From: UBA830 sp002295635
GTDB taxonomy: Bacteria > Pseudomonadota > Alphaproteobacteria > MPNO01 > UBA830
NCBI GenBank assembly: GCA_002295635.1
Contig: DBHK01000013.1
Location: 76,275-140,274 of the forward strand
DNA: 64,000 bases
Reading direction: 5' to 3'
Shown here: positions 18,140 to 27,493 of the stretch, in pieces
Position numbering within the stretch: the first letter of the stretch is position 1
How the letters are laid out: each line of letters opens with the position of its first letter
The notes under the pieces: model-generated
Databases searched by the model: none
The model's input: only the letters and a program-made list of their open reading frames with translations
Told to the model about the DNA's origin: nothing
Position numbers and translations under genes: made by a program

Positions 18140-19747
18140 CTACATTCGGAAAATACCGAACTTAGTCGCCTCTATTGGTGAGTTCAACGCAGCTGACAGG
18201 CTGAGAGCTAATACCATCCTAGTTTCAGCTGGCTCAATAATTCCATCATCCCAGAGGCGTGCTGTTGCGTAGTAAGGATGACCTTCGGCTTCATAACGTT
18301 GTCGGATTGGCTCTTTAAATGTCTCTTCCTCCTCAGCCGACCAATCGCCCCCTTTAGCTTCTATTCCGTCTCGGCGGACGGTCGCTAGAACGTTCGCAGC
18401 CTGTTCCCCACCCATAACCGAGATGCGAGCGTTGGGCCACATAAACAAAAACCGAGGGTCGTAGGCCCGCCCACACATACCGTAATTCCCAGCGCCAAAT
18501 GAACCTCCGATGATTAACGTGATCTTCGGGACATTCGCACAAGCAACCGCGGTAACCAGCTTTGCCCCATTTTTGGCAATTCCACCCGCCTCGTATTTCG
18601 CCCCAACCATGAAACCGGTGATGTTCTGAAGAAAAATTAACGGGATCCGTCGTTGGCAGCATAACTCGATGAAATGAGCTCCCTTAAGTGCGGATTCTGA
18701 AAATAAAATGCCGTTATTCGCAATAATGCCGACTGGATAACCGTGTAAACGAGCAAAACCGCACACGAGCGTGGTACCATAAAGTTCTTTAAACTCCTCG
18801 AACTCCGACCCATCCACTAGTCGTCCGATAATTTCTCTTACTTCAAACGGTGTGCGCAAATCCGTCGGCATGATTCCGTTTAACTCAAAGGGATCGAGAA
18901 TTGGTTCTATCGGATCGGCCATTACGATTTCAGAAGATTTTGTCACGTTCAAATTTCGGACGGCACGGCGAACAATCGTCAAAGCCTCTCTATCACTATT
19001 TGCAAGATGATCCGTCACGCCTGAGACCCGCGAGTGCACTTCACCACCGCCCAGTTCTTCCGCCGATACTATTTCCCCAGTTGCAGCCTTTACCAGGGGA
19101 GGGCCTCCGAGGAATATCGTACCTTGGCCCTTAACAATCACGCTCTCATCAGACATCGCCGGGACGTAGGCACCGCCAGCGGTGCAGGACCCTAACACTG
19201 CAGCGATCTGAGGAATACCATCCGCCGACATAGTCGCCTGATTGAAAAATATCCGCCCGAAATGATCGCGATCGGGAAATACTTGATCCTGGTTTGGCAA
19301 ATTTGCCCCGCCGGAGTCGACCAAATAGATACACGGCAAATTATTAGCTCGGGCTATTTCTTGCGCTCTGAGGTGTTTCTTCACCGTTAGCGGAAAGTAT
19401 GTGCCTCCTTTCACAGTAGCATCGTTGGCGACAATCAAACATTCGCGACCTTCGATACTTCCAATTCCGGTCACGATTCCTGCAGATGCAATATTGGCCT
19501 CATACATTTTATGAGCAGCTAGCGGCGAAAGTTCCAGAAAAGGAGACCCCGGGTCTAAAAGTGCGTCGATACGGTCGCGCACAAACATCTTTCCGCGACT
19601 TTCATGGCGCTCCCGTAATGCCTCACCTCCACCAAGACGCACCTCGGCCATGACCTTGCGAAGATCACCAATGACCTCCACCATTGCCGCTTCATTAGCT
19701 TTAAAATCGGCGGAGGCCGGGTCGATAGCAGAATACAACTTTGGCAT
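18140..19747 (-). CDS. mccB: 3-methylcrotonyl-CoA carboxylase carboxyltransferase (beta) subunit
   Basis: 535 aa of the crotonase-fold carboxyltransferase type. It has an N-terminal half with GKMFVRDRIDALLDPGSPF, CIYLVDSGGANLPNQDQVFP and an oxyanion region AAVLGSCTAGGAYVPAM, and a C-terminal half with FLQNITGFMVG, IIGGSFGAGNYGM and FMWPNARISVMGGEQAA. It transfers carboxyl from biotin to 3-methylcrotonyl-CoA. The 258-base AT-rich gap upstream (19748-20005) separates it from the dehydrogenase gene and may carry a separate promoter. Confidence 0.94.
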   Translation of the reverse strand: MPKLYSAIDPASADFKANEAAMVEVIGDLRKVMAEVRLGGGEALRERHESRGKMFVRDRIDALLDPGSPFLELSPLAAHKMYEANIASAGIVTGIGSIEGRECLIVANDATVKGGTYFPLTVKKHLRAQEIARANNLPCIYLVDSGGANLPNQDQVFPDRDHFGRIFFNQATMSADGIPQIAAVLGSCTAGGAYVPAMSDESVIVKGQGTIFLGGPPLVKAATGEIVSAEELGGGEVHSRVSGVTDHLANSDREALTIVRRAVRNLNVTKSSEIVMADPIEPILDPFELNGIMPTDLRTPFEVREIIGRLVDGSEFEEFKELYGTTLVCGFARLHGYPVGIIANNGILFSESALKGAHFIELCCQRRIPLIFLQNITGFMVGAKYEAGGIAKNGAKLVTAVACANVPKITLIIGGSFGAGNYGMCGRAYDPRFLFMWPNARISVMGGEQAANVLATVRRDGIEAKGGDWSAEEEETFKEPIRQRYEAEGHPYYATARLWDDGIIEPAETRMVLALSLSAALNSPIEATKFGIFRM

Positions 19748-20005
19748 AAATTACTCCGTTACAATCTGTCCAGAGTATAGGGTTAGGAGGACAGCTAAAG
19801 CGACAGAAACAAATTTGGAAAAGCGATTCATGTGCCCATAAAAGGTTCCAACAAGATATTTTACGGTACTCTCGGAGATACTTTTCACCGCTCCGGAAAA
19901 CCTATCTATGAAAAATAATATGGCAGGTTGGCAACGAATATATTATTGGAAATATAATATTTTCTGCCTTATTTTCAATTAATTATGGATTTTTTTTAAA
20001 GTATT

Positions 20006-21187
20006 TTATCGGATTGAAGCACTCTCAGAATATAACTCCCGGCCTATCAACATTCGTCGAATTTCCGATGTCCCCGCGCCAATTTCATATAACTTTGCGT
20101 CTCTCACGAGGCGGCCAGTCGGGTATTCATTAATATATCCGTTTCCACCGAGAATTTGCAACGCCTCCAACGCCATCTCAGTGGCCCTCTCCGCAGAGTA
20201 TAGTATAGCACCTGCCGCATCTTTCCGGGCAATCCGACCTCGATCACAGGCTTTAGCGACAGAGTATACGTATGCTTTCGACGCATTCATATTAGTATAC
20301 ATATCGGCAATTTTACCCTGAATGAGCTGGAATTCGCCGATTGGCTTACCAAATTGCTGGCGGTCGTGCACATAGGGCAAAACCACATCCATACAGGCCT
20401 GCATTATCCCCAATGGGCCGCCCGACAAAACTGCCCGCTCATAATCCAAACCACTCATCAGAATTCTGACGCCCTCGTTAACGGGCCCGACTACATTTTC
20501 TTCGGGGACGAAACAATTCTGAAAGACAAGTTCTGCGGTGTTGGATCCACGCATGCCCATTTTGTCTAGTTTCTGTGTAGTCGAAAAACCCCCAAAGCTT
20601 TTTTCTATCAAGAACGCGGTAATACCTCTCGAGCCCGCACCTGTTTCCGTTTTGGCATACACAACCAATACATCAGCGTCTGGACCATTGGTAATCCACA
20701 TTTTATGACCATTGAGAACATATCCCCCGTCTGCGGGGTCAGCCCGGAGCTTCATTGAAACTACGTCAGACCCGGCGCCGGTTTCTGACATTGCCAAACC
20801 GCCAACATGCTCACCTGAGATTAGCTTTGGTAAATATTTTATCTTTTGGGCGTCGGAACCGTTACGCCTGATTTGGTTAACGCAAAGGTTGGAGTGTGCC
20901 CCATATGAAAGACCTACAGAAGCTGAAGCCCTACTAATTTCCTCCATGGCAACAACATGTTCAAGGTATCCCATGCCAGCACCACCGTATTCTTCTTCTA
21001 CCGTCACGCCGAGCAGTCCGACGCTCCCCATCTTTTTCCATAACTCCATGGGAAATTCGTTTGACCTGTCAATCTCCGCCGCGACTGGGGCAATCTCGGA
21101 CCGCGCAAAGTCTTGAACAGTTTCACGAAGCATATCGGCAGCGCTACCTAGGTCGAAATCAAACGTGGAAAGCGCGTTTAAAATCAT
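20006..21187 (-). CDS. Isovaleryl-CoA dehydrogenase (acyl-CoA dehydrogenase family)
   Basis: 393 aa; start at ATG 21187, the longer frame having an atypical hydrophobic leader. ACAD signatures: LAMSETGAGSDVVSMKLRA, KMWITNGPDADVLVVYAKTE and the C-terminal QILGGNGYINEYPTGRLVRDAKLYEIGAGTSEI (quoted in parts). The FAD enzyme oxidises isovaleryl-CoA to 3-methylcrotonyl-CoA and passes electrons to ETF. The catalytic Glu in the isovaleryl subgroup lies in helix G; DYERAVLSGGPLGIM fits that region. Its position ahead of mccBA supports the leucine pathway. No enoyl-CoA hydratase (liuC) or HMG-CoA lyase (liuE) gene is adjacent. Confidence 0.92.
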   Translation of the reverse strand: MILNALSTFDFDLGSAADMLRETVQDFARSEIAPVAAEIDRSNEFPMELWKKMGSVGLLGVTVEEEYGGAGMGYLEHVVAMEEISRASASVGLSYGAHSNLCVNQIRRNGSDAQKIKYLPKLISGEHVGGLAMSETGAGSDVVSMKLRADPADGGYVLNGHKMWITNGPDADVLVVYAKTETGAGSRGITAFLIEKSFGGFSTTQKLDKMGMRGSNTAELVFQNCFVPEENVVGPVNEGVRILMSGLDYERAVLSGGPLGIMQACMDVVLPYVHDRQQFGKPIGEFQLIQGKIADMYTNMNASKAYVYSVAKACDRGRIARKDAAGAILYSAERATEMALEALQILGGNGYINEYPTGRLVRDAKLYEIGAGTSEIRRMLIGRELYSESASIR

Positions 21188-21231
21188 TTCTGGATTCCGA
21201 AAAAAAATTAGTAAAAGCTTAAGGAAACATA

Positions 21232-21780
21232 TCAAACATTCGCCGGGATACGTTTCCTGAATTCGGTTCGCCAGTCCTCTATCGGTTGAAAAGTCGGATC
21301 GGCTTTTGCGTGTGCTTCCGATGCGGCATAGATTTCCTCATCAGACATTGAAAAATCAATTCCGTGGCGATGAGGCTGATTGATATACCACGGTGTATCC
21401 ATAAACGCCTCAAGCCGGTTTCCCTCAGGATCGAAGAAATAGACAGACCAGGCATTCCCATGATCTGTGACGAAAACCTCTTGAACGTCCTCGTCTGTCG
21501 TTACTGCATCGTAGACCTGTCGTAATTGCAAGAGACTATCGCATTTGAAGGAAATCTGGTTCACGGTTGTCTGCTCTGTCTCAGGCTTCCTACCTTCCGC
21601 GACAATTACTTGATGGTGATCCTTCGGATCTCGGGACATGAAGGCATAGCGGTTACCGTTGAGCAAACCCTCATCAGCGATACCAAACCCAAACATTCGG
21701 ACATAGAAATTCTTCATTCGCTCAAAATCCTGCACCCAGATCCCGACGTGAGCAAGTTTCATCTCTGGTAGTTTGGACAT
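21232..21780 (-). CDS. VOC family protein (extradiol dioxygenase-like)
   Basis: 182 aa. Two VOC half-modules: KLAHVGIWVQDFERMKNFY (His11 as possible ligand) and a second with QISFKCDS, then VTDHGNAWSVYFFDPEGNRLEAFMD (a His and the late Glu). The tail beyond the fold (about 140-182) has an Asp/Glu-rich SMSDEEIYAASEAH helix. Likely metal-dependent. Its stop lies 45 nt upstream of the isovaleryl-CoA dehydrogenase start, so it is transcribed first in the same direction. It replaces the usual gene at this place in liu clusters. The substrate is unknown. Confidence 0.83.
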   Translation of the reverse strand: MSKLPEMKLAHVGIWVQDFERMKNFYVRMFGFGIADEGLLNGNRYAFMSRDPKDHHQVIVAEGRKPETEQTTVNQISFKCDSLLQLRQVYDAVTTDEDVQEVFVTDHGNAWSVYFFDPEGNRLEAFMDTPWYINQPHRHGIDFSMSDEEIYAASEAHAKADPTFQPIEDWRTEFRKRIPANV

Positions 21781-21916
21781 TGGCAGATTTCCCGTCTAAT
21801 TATATTATCTAATCTTAGGCGCGGTCTCGTCCGCTGCGCAATTATGACGGAATTACCGCACTTGCATATAACGACGCAAACGTTATTGATGCCCTATCAG
21901 TTCAACGGAGTGTGGC

Positions 21917-22768
21917 ATGAAAATTACTTCCTATTCAGTAAACGGCAACGAATCTTATGGCGTTATCACCGATGCCGGGATTATTGACGCGCAACCGCTT
22001 GCCGGCGGTCCAAAAACATTGCGCGCGGCGATCGCCGCCGGCTCATTAAATATAATTGCGGAAGCTGTCGTGGGTAAATCACCCGATCATAGTCTTGATG
22101 ATATCGAATTTCTTCCAGTGATCCCAGACCCTGATAAGATCATTGCTGTCGGCCTGAACTATCGCAGCCATGTTTTAGAGGGAGGCCGCGAGATTCCGAA
22201 ATGGCCTATGATTTTTACCCGATTTGCCAATTCGCAGGTTGGTCACGCCCAAGCGATGATTAAACCGAACGTATCTGAAATGTTTGACTTCGAAGGCGAG
22301 ATGGCGGTCATTATAGGTCAAACCTGTCGCCACGTTTCCGAAGCAGATGCCCTTTCGGTTGTTGCGGGGTATTCCTGCTATAATGACGGGTCAATCCGCG
22401 ATTATCAGAGACATACCAGTCAGTTCGTACCCGGCAAAGGGTTCTACAAGTCAGGGGCCTTTGGTCCTTGGATGGTTACAGCTGATGAAATAACTGACCC
22501 GGGGTCCTTAACACTTATGACTCGGCTCAATGGTGAGGAAATGCAGAGGGCAACAACCGACGACCTACTTTTTAATATCCCACAGTTGATACATTATCTT
22601 ACCACCGTCACCGAGCTAGTGCCCGGTGACGTTATCGTTTCCGGTACTACTGGCGGCGTCGGCGTCTATCGTGACCCACAGGTATTCATGAGTGAAGGCG
22701 ATACGATTGAGGTCGAACTCGATAAAATAGGAGTTTTACGAAATACTATAATTAACGAACGTATATAG
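21917..22768 (+). CDS. Fumarylacetoacetate hydrolase (FAH) family protein
   Basis: 283 aa. The C-terminal catalytic domain shows DKIIAVGLNYRSHV, FDFEGEMAVIIG (metal Glu pair) and GYSCYNDGSIRDYQ (metal Asp), then KGFYKSGAFGPWMV. These bind Mg or Ca in hydrolases and decarboxylases of 2-oxo acids (fumarylpyruvate, oxaloacetate, homoprotocatechuate path). It runs divergently from the VOC/liu set with about 136 nt between. It fits the aromatic or ring-cleavage theme with nearby VOC proteins. Exact substrate unknown. Confidence 0.9.
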   Translation: MKITSYSVNGNESYGVITDAGIIDAQPLAGGPKTLRAAIAAGSLNIIAEAVVGKSPDHSLDDIEFLPVIPDPDKIIAVGLNYRSHVLEGGREIPKWPMIFTRFANSQVGHAQAMIKPNVSEMFDFEGEMAVIIGQTCRHVSEADALSVVAGYSCYNDGSIRDYQRHTSQFVPGKGFYKSGAFGPWMVTADEITDPGSLTLMTRLNGEEMQRATTDDLLFNIPQLIHYLTTVTELVPGDVIVSGTTGGVGVYRDPQVFMSEGDTIEVELDKIGVLRNTIINERI

Positions 22769-22950
22769 TCTAATTGCCATTTGCCGAATAAGGTTTCCAA
22801 ATTTGCCAGTATCGATCCCAAATGGACGGGTTTTGCGCCTCCCAATCACCGGAATGCCCATGCCGTAAATAAGTACCAGACCCCTTCCCGGGCTCGAGCC
22901 AAGCCAATTTACGACTGTCAACTAGACTGTACCAACGTCCGGCAATTGGA

Positions 22951-23829
22951 TCAGCGCAAACTGAGAAGCTTTAAAGCAGCTGCGAACAAATCATGATCCG
23001 GTTCTGCTAGAGCGCTGAGCGCGGTAAAATGATCGCGGCCCGTCATGCTAAGGGTCGAAGTCTCCACTCCCTCATCGCCCCAGGCTTTCGCGAGATCGCA
23101 TGCCTGGCGATCAAATTCGTCGTATTCGTCGTCTCCGAAGGCGATGATTGTAGGACTGAGGGTATGAGGGGGAAGAAACATAGGACTTACAGCTGCCACG
23201 TCACCCTGCTCAAGTTGGACCGCGTCATTCAATGGGGTTAGCCGGATCGGCTCAAGATCATAAATTCCACTTATCGGTAACCCACCAGCCACCGCATCGG
23301 TGGGCATATCTATATCTACAGACGGCCAATCGGTAGCCTGCATCATTGCGGTAAGATGTCCCCCGGCAGAATGTCCAGAAACGACTATCCGATCCCGATC
23401 GTAACCATAGTTATCCGCCTCTTTCCACAAGTAAGCGATGGCTTGGCGACATTGCTCAGTCAGCGATGCGAGCGTCACACTGGGGCACAACGAATATTCG
23501 ATATTGGCGAAAGCGGCCCCATGCATATTTAATTCCTTGGCAAGGAATTCAAATCCCTCCTTATCATTCCATTGCCAATATCCTCCATGGATGAAAGCGA
23601 ACATCGGAGCGTTATCGGACTTTGGGAGAAAGATATCGAGTCGTTCCCGCGGATCATCACCATAAGCTACATCGAGAAACCCTCTTGGTGCACTCGCACG
23701 ATATTCGGCCGACCGCTGGTTTTGGTCATTTTTGATTGCTGCTAGTGCCTCTTCACTGATCTGCACACGGTTGTTGTATTGCGCATATAGCTCATCGACG
23801 TCGTAATCCCGGTAAACGGCCTCAGTCAT
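22951..23829 (-). CDS. Alpha/beta hydrolase, arylformamidase-like
   Basis: 292 aa with the oxyanion motif FIHGGYWQW (HGGxW type), nucleophile elbow VSGHSAGGHL and terminal His in GRDHFTAL; the acid lies in AFGDDEYDEF. The HGGYW/GHSAGGHL pair is characteristic of the eukaryotic-type kynurenine formamidase and related carbamate or ester hydrolases. It is cytoplasmic by lack of a signal. An RBS (GGGAGAT) precedes ATG 23829. No kynurenine genes are present nearby, so a role in tryptophan degradation is not supported by context; another amide or ester is equally likely. Confidence 0.85.
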   Translation of the reverse strand: MTEAVYRDYDVDELYAQYNNRVQISEEALAAIKNDQNQRSAEYRASAPRGFLDVAYGDDPRERLDIFLPKSDNAPMFAFIHGGYWQWNDKEGFEFLAKELNMHGAAFANIEYSLCPSVTLASLTEQCRQAIAYLWKEADNYGYDRDRIVVSGHSAGGHLTAMMQATDWPSVDIDMPTDAVAGGLPISGIYDLEPIRLTPLNDAVQLEQGDVAAVSPMFLPPHTLSPTIIAFGDDEYDEFDRQACDLAKAWGDEGVETSTLSMTGRDHFTALSALAEPDHDLFAAALKLLSLR

Positions 23830-24035
23830 TACATATCTCCCAATATGGTCATAGCCCAGCTAGTTCTTAGCCGTACTAAAATACGAGCCTACCTGGCAAG
23901 TAATTAAAATCCACGGCCGTTCTCTTTAACCTCAAAAAACGAAGAATTGGATAAAATCACTTTTCCAACCCGAGCATTTTATTTGCAATTACAAGTAACT
24001 TAATACAGTATACGGTTAGTTTAGGGAGAACTTAG

Positions 24036-25112
24036 ATGACAATTGATTTTGGCTACTTCACTCTTTCCGATAACCATTACCCGAATAATTCCAGATCTGC
24101 GAACGACTTCGTTCTTGAAATCCGCGAACAAACAATATTGGCAGACAAACTGGGGTACAGTTCGGCTTGGATTGGAGAACATCATTTCGACCGTCTAGGA
24201 GTGAACTCACGACCCGACATATTGCTAGCTAGCATCGTCCCTGAAACTAAAAATATACGCCTTGCGCCGGCTGTAAATGTCCTACCAATTCATCATCCAA
24301 TCCACGTCGCAGAGATGTGGGCAACCCTCGACCTGTTATCGGGTGGTCGCGTTGATTATGCGTGCGGTCGAGGGTACGACGCCGACGAATATCACCCTTT
24401 CGGCGCCGACTTTATGACCTCCGCTGAGGTATTCGAAGAAGGAATGGATATTGTCTGGAAAGCTTGGACTGAAGACGGCCCATGGTCGCATGAAGGTACG
24501 TACTACAACATTAAAAATATGGATATCACACCGAAGCCTATCCAGAACCCTATACCGTTCTATGTCGCATCTTTCTCTGAGACTTCTTCCAAGATGGCAG
24601 GCGCAAGAGGGCATAACATAATTTATGCGCCGTTTGCAGCAGCGATGGTATACGGAAGTTTGGACAAAGCCGTAGACAGTTACCGCGAGAACTGCGTCGC
24701 AGCGGGTAAAAAACCCGGACGTGCGATGTGTAGCTATTTTATTCATATCTCTGACACGCCGGAGGAAGACGAATTCGGACGTCAAGCAATGATAGACTAT
24801 TTCCAACACTGTGTGCTCAGGGCCTTCCCCGACGATCCATCGACGATGCCGCCAACTATGCATTACTTCATGAAGATTAACGAGATTCTGCGCAACATGA
24901 CCAAAAATACGCTTTCATCAAATTCTGTGCTACTCGGTAGCTCTGAGGAAATCACAGAACAGCTCAAAAAAGTCGAAGCAGCGGGCATTGATGAATGCAT
25001 CCTATATTTCAACGTTGGCAAAAAACCGAACGGCCTAGTTAAGGATCAAATGCACAAATTTATGGAAGAAGTTGCACCTAACTTCGAGAGCTACCAGGTC
25101 GCTGCAGAGTAA
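24036..25112 (+). CDS. LLM class flavin-dependent monooxygenase
   Basis: 358 aa luciferase-like TIM-barrel. The pattern includes a start with DFGYFTLSDNHY, SAWIGEHHFD, IRLAPAVNVLPIHHPIHVAE and GGRVDYACGRGYDADEY, plus a C-terminal AAGIDECILYFNVG. Members use reduced FMN supplied by a reductase to hydroxylate or cleave substrates. The upstream GGGAG gives a good RBS. A MarR regulator starts 6 nt after its stop, suggesting autoregulated control of this gene by an aromatic or related ligand. No flavin reductase gene lies nearby except the remnant at 9847. Confidence 0.9.
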   Translation: MTIDFGYFTLSDNHYPNNSRSANDFVLEIREQTILADKLGYSSAWIGEHHFDRLGVNSRPDILLASIVPETKNIRLAPAVNVLPIHHPIHVAEMWATLDLLSGGRVDYACGRGYDADEYHPFGADFMTSAEVFEEGMDIVWKAWTEDGPWSHEGTYYNIKNMDITPKPIQNPIPFYVASFSETSSKMAGARGHNIIYAPFAAAMVYGSLDKAVDSYRENCVAAGKKPGRAMCSYFIHISDTPEEDEFGRQAMIDYFQHCVLRAFPDDPSTMPPTMHYFMKINEILRNMTKNTLSSNSVLLGSSEEITEQLKKVEAAGIDECILYFNVGKKPNGLVKDQMHKFMEEVAPNFESYQVAAE

Positions 25113-25118
25113 CTGGAC

Positions 25119-25568
25119 GTGGAACTGAGCACCTACCTACCTTATCTGGTCAACCGGGTCGGTCAGCGTTTTATCTCAGACATAGCGCCAACCCTCAATG
25201 AGGTTGGCGTCGATATCCAATCCTGGCGAGTACTTATCGCTCTCTACCAACGTGACGGTCAGCCGGTCGGAGCGCTGTCCGAACTAACGAGCATTAATTT
25301 TTCCACCTTGTCGCGGGTCCTAGACAGAATGGAAATGAGGGACCTTATAAAACGCACACGTGGTTCAGATGCCCGCTCTTTCACTATCGAAATAAGTGCG
25401 TCCGGTCGCGCTGTCACAGATAAAATCCTACCTAAGGCTGCCGCACTTGAAGACGTAGCAACTGATGACTTCTCAAAAGCAGAGCTTGCAACCCTCCGCC
25501 AGCTCTTGACTAAGCTATATGCTGGATTGGACGCTAGTAAACAAATCGAAGACCGAATAGCAGGCTAA
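25119..25568 (+). CDS. MarR family transcriptional regulator
   Basis: 149 aa winged helix-turn-helix: helices with YLVNRVGQRFI and QSWRVLIALYQR, the HTH with LSELTSINFSTLSRVLDRMEMRDLIKR, and the wing GSDARSFTIEI. It starts with GTG at 25119, 6 nt after the LLM oxygenase stop. MarR dimers usually repress the adjacent operon and release on binding phenolic or hydrophobic acids; the 200 nt before 24036 are the natural place for an operator, though none could be picked out by eye. Confidence 0.88.
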   Translation: MELSTYLPYLVNRVGQRFISDIAPTLNEVGVDIQSWRVLIALYQRDGQPVGALSELTSINFSTLSRVLDRMEMRDLIKRTRGSDARSFTIEISASGRAVTDKILPKAAALEDVATDDFSKAELATLRQLLTKLYAGLDASKQIEDRIAG

Positions 25569-25720
25569 ATCTCACTCTCGCCGCTCTGTATTTGGGAACC
25601 TCCCATTAGGTTGCCTGTCACATACATAGAAAAACTGTAACCCCATTTTTGTCACGTGATCGCCGAGAACAGATTCTGTGTTATATAGGTCCAAAGTAAT
25701 CTGCCGCAGGATAGTTCACA

Positions 25721-26257
25721 ATGAAAAGATCAAAATCCGTCAGACTTGTCGCAATGGGAACGGGGTTGTTATTGATCACCGGTTGCGAGGAGGCCAAACT
25801 CGATACAGCTTTATTCGAATCCGTAAAACAGTGCACCGAGTTGGGGTTCACACAACAAGAATGCGTGACAAATTATCAACAAGCGCAACGTACACACATA
25901 TCGGCAGCGCCTAAGTACACTTCGCAGAGCGATTGTGAGGCCGATTTCGGAACGAAAAAATGCGAGGTAGCTCCACAACGAACGACCTCTGGCGGCAGTG
26001 TTTTTATGCCTATGATGGCGGGATATATGATGGGAAGCATGCTTTCCGGCGGCGGTCGGGGCCAACCGCTTTACAGGGCAGCTGGCAACTCGAAAACCTT
26101 TAGGACCGCCAATAATATGGCCGTCGGATCAACCGTCGGAAGAACAAAGGTTGCCCAAAGTGCGACCCAAACCCCAAAAGCAAAGACACGCACCACATCG
26201 CGTGGCGGGTTCGGCGCTAACGCACGGAGTACAGTGCGTAGGTCGTTTGGTGGCTGA
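25721..26257 (+). CDS. DUF1190 (YgiB-like) lipoprotein
   Basis: 178 aa. N-terminal lipoprotein signal with the lipobox LITGC at about residues 18-22. The family pattern follows: TALFESVKQCTELGFTQQEC, QSDCEADFGTKKCE, a Gly/Met-rich PMMAGYMMGSML and a low-complexity Ser/Arg/Gly tail. Four cysteines in the mature part may pair. Envelope location. The next gene (26315) is its usual partner, a glutathionylspermidine-synthase-like protein, as in the ygiB-ygiC pair of enterobacteria. Confidence 0.85.
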   Translation: MKRSKSVRLVAMGTGLLLITGCEEAKLDTALFESVKQCTELGFTQQECVTNYQQAQRTHISAAPKYTSQSDCEADFGTKKCEVAPQRTTSGGSVFMPMMAGYMMGSMLSGGGRGQPLYRAAGNSKTFRTANNMAVGSTVGRTKVAQSATQTPKAKTRTTSRGGFGANARSTVRRSFGG

Positions 26258-26314
26258 TGGATGAGCTCCTCTCGCGACGTAACTAAGTTTAAAACTCAGG
26301 TCGTAGATTGAAAG

Positions 26315-27475
26315 ATGGACCGAATACCGGTTGAGCCGCGCGAAAATTGGCGCGAAACCGCAGAAGCACATGGGTTTCGTTTCCATAGCCCCGAAGATGA
26401 AGCTTACTGGGACGAAAGGCTCTACTACCGTTTTACAATGGATCAGATTGAAGGCGACCTCGAAGACCCGACTGAGGAAATAGAACAACTATGCTTTGAG
26501 GTGGTCGAACGCGCGCTGTCGGATGAAACTATTATGAAGCGTTTGCAGATCCCAGAGGAATTTTGGGATTTTGTCGCTAACAGCTGGAGAAATCAGGAAA
26601 GAAATTTATATGGTCGGCTAGATTTTGCCTATGACGGGCGCAACCCAGCAAAGCTTTTTGAATACAATGCCGATACCCCGACCTCGTTATATGAGTCTGC
26701 GATCTTTCAATGGGTTTGGCTCGAACAGGCAGTTGAACTCAACTTGATCCCGGACGGAAGTGACCAATTTAATTCTTTGCACGAAGCTCTGACGCAAGCG
26801 TGGAGCAAAATGGTTATTAACGGCACCTTGCACCTCGCATGTTGCAAAGATTCCGATGAAGACCAAGGAACCGTTGAGTACCTGGCGGACTGCGCCCGAC
26901 AGAGTGGACTCGAAACCCGATTAATCTATATTGAGGACATAGGCGTAAATGGTGAGGGTCGCTTCACAGATCTTCAGGATAACCTTATCGAAAACCTCTT
27001 TAAGCTATATCCATGGGAATGGCTCATGTCGGAGGAATTTGGGCAACATATTCCAAAGTCCGGCGTCCGTTTTGTAGAGCCGGGTTGGAAAGCAATCCTC
27101 TCCAATAAGGGATTGTTGCCCCTTTTGTGGGAGATGTTCGAAGGTCATCCCAACCTGCTGCCGGCTTATTTCGAAGGCGATCCTGCGGCCTCTGCCTTAG
27201 ACGGTAATTTTGTACGCAAGCCATTATTTTCGCGCGAAGGCGCTAATGTGGAAATATTCAGAGACGGCGACCGGATTATTAGCGTAGATGGAGATTACGG
27301 AGCCGAGGGTCATATCATTCAGGCGCTTCACCCTCTTCCAGACTTCGATGGCAACTACCCAATGATCGGATCTTGGCTAGTCGCGAGTAAGGCCTGCGGT
27401 ATTTGTATCCGCGAAGATACCACTCTCATAACCGGCGACGACGCCCGGTTCGTACCACATATTATCAGCGACTAA
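26315..27475 (+). CDS. Glutathionylspermidine synthase-like ATP-grasp protein (YgiC/YjfC family)
   Basis: 386 aa. It has only the synthetase-type ATP-grasp region: LYGRLDFAYDGRNPAKLFEYNADTPTSLYE (read in parts), LPLLWEMFEGHPNLLPAYFE and VRKPLFSREGANV. It lacks the N-terminal amidase domain of E. coli Gsp. Members ligate an amine or amino compound to a peptide or glutathione using ATP, but the product of this subfamily is not established. It follows the DUF1190 lipoprotein after 57 nt and precedes an MFS carrier after 18 nt, so the four genes 25721-29569 may be one operon. Confidence 0.87.
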   Translation: MDRIPVEPRENWRETAEAHGFRFHSPEDEAYWDERLYYRFTMDQIEGDLEDPTEEIEQLCFEVVERALSDETIMKRLQIPEEFWDFVANSWRNQERNLYGRLDFAYDGRNPAKLFEYNADTPTSLYESAIFQWVWLEQAVELNLIPDGSDQFNSLHEALTQAWSKMVINGTLHLACCKDSDEDQGTVEYLADCARQSGLETRLIYIEDIGVNGEGRFTDLQDNLIENLFKLYPWEWLMSEEFGQHIPKSGVRFVEPGWKAILSNKGLLPLLWEMFEGHPNLLPAYFEGDPAASALDGNFVRKPLFSREGANVEIFRDGDRIISVDGDYGAEGHIIQALHPLPDFDGNYPMIGSWLVASKACGICIREDTTLITGDDARFVPHIISD

Positions 27476-27493
27476 TACGACTTAAGATACACA

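Noticed and set aside
22736..22921. 61-aa minus-strand ORF with a protein-like segment (LVLIYGMGIPVIGRRK)
   Set aside because: It overlaps the FAH gene, has no ribosome site, and I cannot place a family; could be a remnant but support is too thin.
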